A program made the translations under genes and the position numbers. This document shows, piece by piece, positions 13,801 through 17,854 of a stretch of 17,854 nucleotides of DNA. This stretch comes from an uncultured Clostridia bacterium (GTDB lineage Bacteria; Bacillota; Clostridia; TANB77; RGIG9151): positions 1 through 17,854 of the forward strand of contig CAKSUD010000029.1 in the NCBI GenBank assembly GCA_934500865.1, written 5' to 3'. Position 1 is the first letter of the stretch. Every line of letters begins with the position of its first letter. The notes beneath the pieces were generated by a model. That model did no database searches. It had not been told where the DNA came from and saw nothing but the letters and a program-made list of their open reading frames with translations.

Positions 13801-14346
13801 TTATACTTGCATTATTTCCTTTTCTTTACTAGCAATTATCTTATCAATTTCATCTACAAATTTGTCTGTAATTTTTTGAACATTATCTTCTTCGCCCTTT
13901 AATTCATCTTCAGAAATCTCGTTGTTTTTCTTAAGATTTTTTGCGAAATCAATTGCGTCACGACGAATTGAACGAATTGTAACCTTGCTATCTTCGCCCA
14001 TTTTCTTAACAGTTTTAACAATTTCTTTTCTTCTTTCCTCAGTAAGTTCAGGGAAAGATAATCTTATTACTTTTCCATCGTTGTTTGGAGTAATTCCAAT
14101 ATCAGACTTAGAAATTTCCTTTTCAATTTCCTTTAATAAGTTAGCATCCCAAGGTTGAATAACAAGAGTTCTGGCTTCAGGAATAGAAACAGACGCTACT
14201 TGAGTAAGCGGTGTTAATGTTCCGTAGTATTCAACACTAATTTTATTTAATATTGCAGGATTAGCTCTACCAGCTCTTACTGCTCCTAAATTTTCTTGTA
14301 AAACTGATATTGCTTTTTGCATTTTTTCATTAATTGGGTAATCCAT
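13801..14346 (-). CDS. frr: Ribosome recycling factor Frr
   Basis: 181 residues, against about 185 in the family; it begins a few residues later than most. It shows the conserved elements LGAVRAGRANPAILNKISVEYYGTLTPL, IQPWDANLLKEIEKEI, the block from IGITPNNDGKVIRLSFPELTEERRKE, and the coiled-coil end VQKITDKFVDEIDKIIASKEKEIMQV. With EF-G it splits post-termination ribosomes. AAGGAGGA (14352-14359) precedes the ATG. It is the first gene of an operon with uppS, cdsA and rseP; pyrH, the usual gene before frr, is not here, and a promoter lies directly upstream. Confidence 0.98.
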   Translation of the reverse strand: MDYPINEKMQKAISVLQENLGAVRAGRANPAILNKISVEYYGTLTPLTQVASVSIPEARTLVIQPWDANLLKEIEKEISKSDIGITPNNDGKVIRLSFPELTEERRKEIVKTVKKMGEDSKVTIRSIRRDAIDFAKNLKKNNEISEDELKGEEDNVQKITDKFVDEIDKIIASKEKEIMQV

Positions 14347-14388
14347 AAAAATCCTCCTTAAATTTTCTATTATAATAAATCCTTTTAC

Positions 14389-14417
14389 ATTGTATCATTA
14401 TAACATCATTTTTTCAA
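14389..14417 (-). promoter_or_regulatory. Sigma-A-type promoter of the frr-uppS-cdsA-rseP operon
   Basis: On the minus strand: -35 TTGAAA (14417-14412), 17-base spacer, -10 TACAAT (14394-14389), about 43 bases before the frr ATG. A TATAAT lies inside the spacer at 14402-14397 and is a possible alternative -10, but no -35 fits it. The gap between the GH18 gene and frr holds no visible terminator. Confidence 0.6.
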
Positions 14418-14467
14418 CAAATTTAATCAATTACCCATAACTTTATATATTGCAGATATTTTCTATG

Positions 14468-15742
14468 CTACCTGTTCACATCATAAAGCGCACGAAGTGT
14501 ATACCAATTAGTCCTAAATAACCTGTTTATAGTCCAATAACTTACCCCGCCCAAATTATATTTTTCTACCAGTTTAAGCCTTGCCGTTAAACTTCTTGCA
14601 TCGTCAAACCATACAACATGCCTTGCACCATTTTCACCTGTATAATAGAAAAAAGGCGCCTGTGCTTTTTCATCATATTGAATGGTCGCACCATTGTTTA
14701 TAGCTAAATTTACAGCTTGTAGATTAGATATTGCATTTGCACGTGAGCCACGCCTATATGGCAATGTCCAATCATATCCGTAATTTGGCATTCCCATTAA
14801 AATTTTTCTGCTTGGAATTACAGATACAGCATATTTTAAAACCCGTTCCACCTCATTTATCGGTGCCACAGCCATAGGTGGCCCATATGTATAGCCCCAC
14901 TCATACGTCATTATAATAACATGGTCAGCCACCTCGCCATGAACCGGATAATCATGTGCTTCGTATAAAAGTCCCGGTTGGTTAGCGCTTATTTTAGGTG
15001 CTACGGCAGTAGTCAAAATGTAGCCAAGCGGTTTTATCCTATCCGCAACTGTCCTTAAAAAATTATTATATGCTTCCCTATCACTCGGATAAACATATTC
15101 AAAATCAATATCAAGTCCTGCATAATTTTTTTCGTTTAATATCTGTATAACATTATTAATAAGTGTATTTTTTATATTTTCATCGTACAAAATAGTACTG
15201 GCTAAATCACTGTTAAACCCTCCCGATTCTCCTATATTAGTAATAACCATAAACGGCTTCACATTGTTATTCCAAGCAGTATTTATTAAGCCTTGGTCAT
15301 TAATAGGAACAACACTGCCATCCTCTCTAACTTGGTAACTAAAAATACTTAAAAAAGTAAGATTAGGCAAGGCATTATTTAGTGCATCATCTCTTATGTT
15401 AGGGAACGCATATCCGTTAACATCAATACTTCTTATAACTTTATTCCCCGCCGGAACTCGTATGCTTTGACCTATAAATATCATAGATGGATTTGTTATA
15501 GACGGATTAGCTTCTAATAATTGACTAACCGTCAAATTATATCGCCTCGCAATTGAATATAACGAGTCACCACGCTTTACTGTGTATTCAAAATAATCAA
15601 CAGGAATTACCAAAGCTTGACCAATTGCAAGTCTATCCGGATTAGATAGTTGATTAGCATACACAATATCATTAGTTGTTACTCCATATTGATTTGCAAT
15701 TCTATATACACTATCTCCGGCTTTCACAGTATAAATAATCAC
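14468..15742 (-). CDS. LysM-GH18 hydrolase of the spore-germination YaaH/SleL type
   Basis: 424 residues from GTG 15742. Two LysM domains (2-47 IIYTVKAGDSVYRIA...; 52-97 FEYTVKRGDSLYSIA...) precede a GH18 barrel (about 105-424). The catalytic strand reads YAGLDIDFEYV, with the proton-donor Glu215 and Asp211/Asp213 present; Ala208 stands where classic chitinases have Asp/Asn. Further GH18 landmarks are IIMTYEWGY and GGVSYWTINR. There is no signal peptide, as in cortex-lytic YaaH/SleL proteins made inside the developing spore and placed in the coat. The likely substrate is N-acetylglucosaminyl bonds of spore cortex. An upstream TTG (15760) and two ATG codons lie in or against the GGGGAGG box (15752-15758); the GTG has ideal 9-base spacing and gives the family start MIIYTVKAGD. 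It stands alone, head-to-head with the chr pair. Confidence 0.9.
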   Translation of the reverse strand: MIIYTVKAGDSVYRIANQYGVTTNDIVYANQLSNPDRLAIGQALVIPVDYFEYTVKRGDSLYSIARRYNLTVSQLLEANPSITNPSMIFIGQSIRVPAGNKVIRSIDVNGYAFPNIRDDALNNALPNLTFLSIFSYQVREDGSVVPINDQGLINTAWNNNVKPFMVITNIGESGGFNSDLASTILYDENIKNTLINNVIQILNEKNYAGLDIDFEYVYPSDREAYNNFLRTVADRIKPLGYILTTAVAPKISANQPGLLYEAHDYPVHGEVADHVIIMTYEWGYTYGPPMAVAPINEVERVLKYAVSVIPSRKILMGMPNYGYDWTLPYRRGSRANAISNLQAVNLAINNGATIQYDEKAQAPFFYYTGENGARHVVWFDDARSLTARLKLVEKYNLGGVSYWTINRLFRTNWYTLRALYDVNR

Positions 15743-15842
15743 TGACATCATCCTCCCCAAAAATATTTTCTATTACTATCAATATGCAACTTGAATAAAA
15801 TTGTTACTTTTGCCGATATTATTGTTGCTAAGGAGGCAACTT

Positions 15843-16379
15843 ATGAAAAAATTATTCGAATTGTTTTGGGTATTTGCAAAAATAGGTGTATCAACATTTG
15901 GCGGAGGCTATGCAATGCTACCAATACTAGAGCGTGAATTAGCAGAAAAAAAGAAATGGGTAACAACAGAAGAAATTGCAGACTATTACGCAATTGGGCA
16001 ATGCACTCCCGGAGTTATATCTGTTAACACAGCTACATTTATAGGCTATAAGCAAAAAGGAATACTTGGTGGAATCGTTGCAACACTCGGAATAATATTT
16101 CCGTCTATCTTAATTATTTCTATAATCGCAAGTTTCATAGAAAGCTACAAAAATTTAGACTTCATACAAAATGCATTCAACGGAATTAAAATATGCGTGG
16201 GAGCATTAATAGTTTCAGCAGTTTTTAAACTATGGAAATCAAGTGTAAAAGATAAAACCACACTACTTATTTTTGCCATCGCCTTTATAATCTCATTAAT
16301 ATTCGACCTCTCTCCAATAGTCCTGCTAGTGTTTGCCGGTTTAATAGGATGGTTAAAAGGGGGCGAAAAGAATGCTTAA
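15843..16379 (+). CDS. chrA: Chromate transporter family protein, first half-size subunit
   Basis: 178 residues from ATG 15843, with AAGGAGG at 15830-15836; an in-frame TTG at 15801 has no such site. It is a single CHR domain with about five to six hydrophobic segments. The family marks are FAKIGVSTFGGGYAMLPILERELAEKKKW and the QCTPGVISVNTATFIGYK motif. Full-length ChrA proteins have two such domains in tandem; short CHR proteins come as adjacent pairs that act together. Family members export chromate, but many short members are untested and another anion is possible. The next gene overlaps it by 8 bases, so the two are translationally coupled. Confidence 0.92.
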   Translation: MKKLFELFWVFAKIGVSTFGGGYAMLPILERELAEKKKWVTTEEIADYYAIGQCTPGVISVNTATFIGYKQKGILGGIVATLGIIFPSILIISIIASFIESYKNLDFIQNAFNGIKICVGALIVSAVFKLWKSSVKDKTTLLIFAIAFIISLIFDLSPIVLLVFAGLIGWLKGGEKNA

Positions 16380-16911
16380 TTTAACACTATTTTTAGAATT
16401 CTTCAAAATAGGACTCTTTGCCGTCGGTGGCGGACTTGTTACCATACCATTTCTATATGATTTAGCTTACAAAACAAATTGGTTTAATGCCTCATTAATC
16501 CCAGATATGATTGCAATTTCCGAATCCACTCCGGGGCCGCTTGGTGTAAATATGGCAACTTACACGGGCTTTATAGTTGGTGGCTTCTTATCAGGAATTA
16601 TTGCCACTTTAGGGCTCGTTGCACCCGCAATAATAATTATATTAATTGTTTCTAAATTTTTAGAAAAATTTAAACAAAATAAGACCGTAAAAAATATATT
16701 CTACGGTCTTAGAGCCGGTGTGATCGGCTTAATAATGGCAATAGGAGTAAACATTCTAAACGAATCATTAGTAATAAGTAACCCATTTTCCATAAAAATA
16801 AAAGAAACAATATTATTCTTAGCAATTTTATTGTTAATGCAAAAAACAAAATTTCATCCGATACTTTTCATACTTCTATCCGGATTAATAGGAATATTAT
16901 TAAAACTTTAA
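16372..16911 (+). CDS. chrA: Chromate transporter family protein, second half-size subunit
   Basis: 179 residues, a second single-CHR-domain protein with FFKIGLFAVGGGLVTIPFLYDLAYKTNW and SESTPGPLGVNMATYTGFIVGGF, the counterpart of the STFGGGYAM and TPGVISVNTATF motifs of the first subunit. The conserved GGG and TPG elements differ in the pattern expected for the two halves of a heterodimer with opposite membrane topology. Its start lies inside the end of the first gene. Its stop codon shares TTAA (16908-16911) with the stop of the opposing dehydrogenase gene. A hairpin at 16680-16711 within the coding region looks like a terminator for the opposite strand. Confidence 0.92.
   Translation: MLNLTLFLEFFKIGLFAVGGGLVTIPFLYDLAYKTNWFNASLIPDMIAISESTPGPLGVNMATYTGFIVGGFLSGIIATLGLVAPAIIIILIVSKFLEKFKQNKTVKNIFYGLRAGVIGLIMAIGVNILNESLVISNPFSIKIKETILFLAILLLMQKTKFHPILFILLSGLIGILLKL
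16680..16711 (-). terminator. Possible terminator for the SDR transcript, inside the opposing chromate transporter gene
   Basis: A perfect 10-bp inverted repeat, TAAGACCGTA (16680-16689) with TACGGTCTTA (16702-16711), loop 12 bases. On the minus strand the stem is followed by TTTTGTTTAAATTTTT; on the plus strand by AGAGCCGG, with no T tract. It is therefore oriented to stop minus-strand transcription about 200 bases past the dehydrogenase stop. Chance occurrence within coding sequence is possible. Confidence 0.45.
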
Positions 16912-17657
16912 CACTTCTTTTTCTGTTGATTGTATGCAATTTTAAGAAGTAATTTTGTAGGTGTAATCTTCGAGAAAAATTTTGCCAATTTCATAACTTT
17001 CCCAGGCACAATAACTAATTTCCTCTTAAACATCTTGTCAATTGCATACTTTGCAACATATGAACTTTTAAGGCCTTTTAGAGAAAACTTAACACTCGCC
17101 ACATCATTAAATTCTGTATCAACAGGTCCTGGACATAAAGCTCCAATATATACATTACTTTTTTCTCTTCTTAGCTCCTCATAAATAGCCTCAGTAAGTC
17201 TTAAAACATATGCCTTGCTAGCATAATAACTAGAAAGTAGTGGTCCTGGCAAAAAGGCTGCACTAGAAGCAACATTTAATATATAACCTTTGTTTTTTTC
17301 TTTAAAATCTCTTAAAAATAACTTAGTCAATATATCCACAGCCTTAATATTTACATCTATCATATTAAGTTCTTTATCTAGGTCAATACTTGTAAACTCG
17401 CCAAAAATTCCAAACCCGGCGTTATTAATAACAACATCTATATCCTGTTCTTTAACCCTTTCATAAATTTCTTTACATTCATTAACATTAGAAACATCCG
17501 CACAGATTATTTCTGACTTTGTACCGAGCTCCTTTTGGAGTTCTTTTAATCTATCCTCACGACGTGCAATAAGTATTGTTTCAAACCCCATACCGCTCAA
17601 AATTCTTGCCATATCTCTTCCAATTCCTGAACTCGCACCTGTAATTAATGCCTTCAT
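16908..17657 (-). CDS. Short-chain dehydrogenase/reductase (classical SDR)
   Basis: 249 residues with a Rossmann fold. The cofactor motif TGASSGIG is at 6-13, followed by ARREDRL at 31-37, where the basic residues after strand 2 favour NADP(H). NNAG is at 78-81 and Asn103/104 is in DVNIKA. The catalytic Ser is 131 or 132, with Tyr144 and Lys148 in YYASK, then PGPVDTEF. The substrate cannot be told; close relatives are generic DltE/YqjQ-like oxidoreductases. The C-terminus has a hydrophobic, basic tail (LAKFFSKITPTKLLLKIAYNQQKKKC) that could touch the membrane. AGGGAGG directly precedes the ATG. It follows birA by 28 bases, so the two are probably co-transcribed. Confidence 0.93.
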   Translation of the reverse strand: MKALITGASSGIGRDMARILSGMGFETILIARREDRLKELQKELGTKSEIICADVSNVNECKEIYERVKEQDIDVVINNAGFGIFGEFTSIDLDKELNMIDVNIKAVDILTKLFLRDFKEKNKGYILNVASSAAFLPGPLLSSYYASKAYVLRLTEAIYEELRREKSNVYIGALCPGPVDTEFNDVASVKFSLKGLKSSYVAKYAIDKMFKRKLVIVPGKVMKLAKFFSKITPTKLLLKIAYNQQKKKC

Positions 17658-17685
17658 AAAAACCTCCCTTGAGTTTTTTCAACTC

Positions 17686-17854
17686 CTAGCATAAAATTTC
17701 TCCAATAAATACCTCTTTTATATTTCCTTCATCTTCTATAATTAAATGTCCCTCATTAGAAATTCCTTTAATTCTTGCCGTTTTTCCTATAGCAGAAACA
17801 TATTTGTATTATCCAATAAAAGCCATATTTTTTCTAAACTCTTCAATAACGTCT
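17686..17854 (-). pseudogene. birA: birA 3' end (biotin-protein ligase/repressor C-terminal domain) with an in-frame stop
   Basis: The minus strand entering from the right edge reads DVIEEFRKNMAFIG, stop, YKYVSAIGKTARIKGISNEGHLIIEDEGNIKEVFIGEILC. This is the end of BirA: a last helix of the ligase core (E-x-R-K), then the small SH3-like C-terminal domain with its pattern G-x-Y-V-x-x-I-G...A-x-x-x-G-I-x-x-x-G-x-L-x-I-E-D...G-E-I. The reading frame is the same on both sides of the TAA at 17811-17809, so this is not a frameshift. Dropping the six bases TAATAC would restore a normal FIGKYVSAIG. Either the protein is cut short by its C-terminal domain of about 40 residues or the assembly has an error. 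The 5' part lies outside the window. Confidence 0.75.

Noticed and set aside
15743..15760. TTG or ATG starts of the GH18 gene
   Set aside because: They lie in or directly against the GGGGAGG box; GTG 15742 gives the family start and ideal spacing.
15801..15842. TTG start of the first chromate transporter gene, adding 14 leucine-rich residues
   Set aside because: No ribosome binding site, and the added residues include the translated AAGGAGG box of the true ATG.
16913..16950. Inverted repeat ACTTCTT/AAGAAGT as a plus-strand terminator for the chr pair
   Set aside because: Only 7 bp with a 24-base loop and a weak T tract (AATTTTG); within chance in AT-rich coding DNA.
1..17854. Mobile element, prophage or defence system
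   Set aside because: No transposase, integrase, recombinase, phage or effector-type gene and no long terminal repeats were found; the genes are chromosomal housekeeping and surface functions.

Overview
The window is AT-rich DNA that looks like a chromosome segment of an anaerobic, motile, probably spore-forming member of the Clostridia (Bacillota). The evidence is the FliY/FliN-FliO-FliP-FliQ-FliR-FlhB gene order with strong AGGAGG ribosome binding sites, a LysM plus GH18 hydrolase of the spore-germination YaaH/SleL type, an S-layer homology (SLH) surface protein, and the frr-uppS-cdsA-rseP cluster. I cannot name the genus.

Layout. 3-3825 (+) is the end of a flagellar operon: the C-terminus of the switch protein FliY/FliN, then the export-gate genes fliO, fliP, fliQ, fliR and flhB. 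The run stops at flhB; flhA and flhF, its usual neighbours, are not here. From 3822 to 15742 every gene is on the minus strand. In transcription order these are a LysM/GH18 hydrolase (15742-14468), the operon frr-uppS-cdsA-rseP (14346-10979), a remnant of tspO (about 10810-10601), a 1385-residue SLH protein (10362-6205), an XRE-family regulator (5991-5638) and an O-antigen-ligase/polymerase-like membrane protein (5495-3822). At 15843-16911 (+) there is a split pair of chromate transporters. At 17657-16908 (-) there is a short-chain dehydrogenase preceded by the 3' end of birA, which carries an in-frame stop codon.

Functional links. The flagellar genes encode one export gate. The frr operon combines ribosome recycling with envelope lipid steps: undecaprenyl diphosphate, CDP-diacylglycerol and intramembrane proteolysis. 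The SLH protein and the ligase-like protein both belong to the cell surface, but nothing in the sequence proves that they work together. Consensus sigma-A-like promoters, all with 17-base spacers, can be read for the ligase-like gene, the SLH gene, the frr operon and the tspo remnant. Intrinsic terminators follow the XRE gene, the SLH gene and the tspO remnant.

I see no phage, CRISPR array, insertion sequence or RNA gene, and no obvious new multi-gene system. The points most worth a second look are: the SLH protein with SLH triads at both ends and about eight copies of an unrecognised beta-type module between them; the absence of both MEP-pathway genes that usually flank rseP; the eroded tspO locus with an intact promoter and terminator; the birA in-frame stop; paired direct repeats with a 20-bp period on both sides of the SLH gene; and two tail-to-tail gene pairs that share a single TTAA as their two stop codons.
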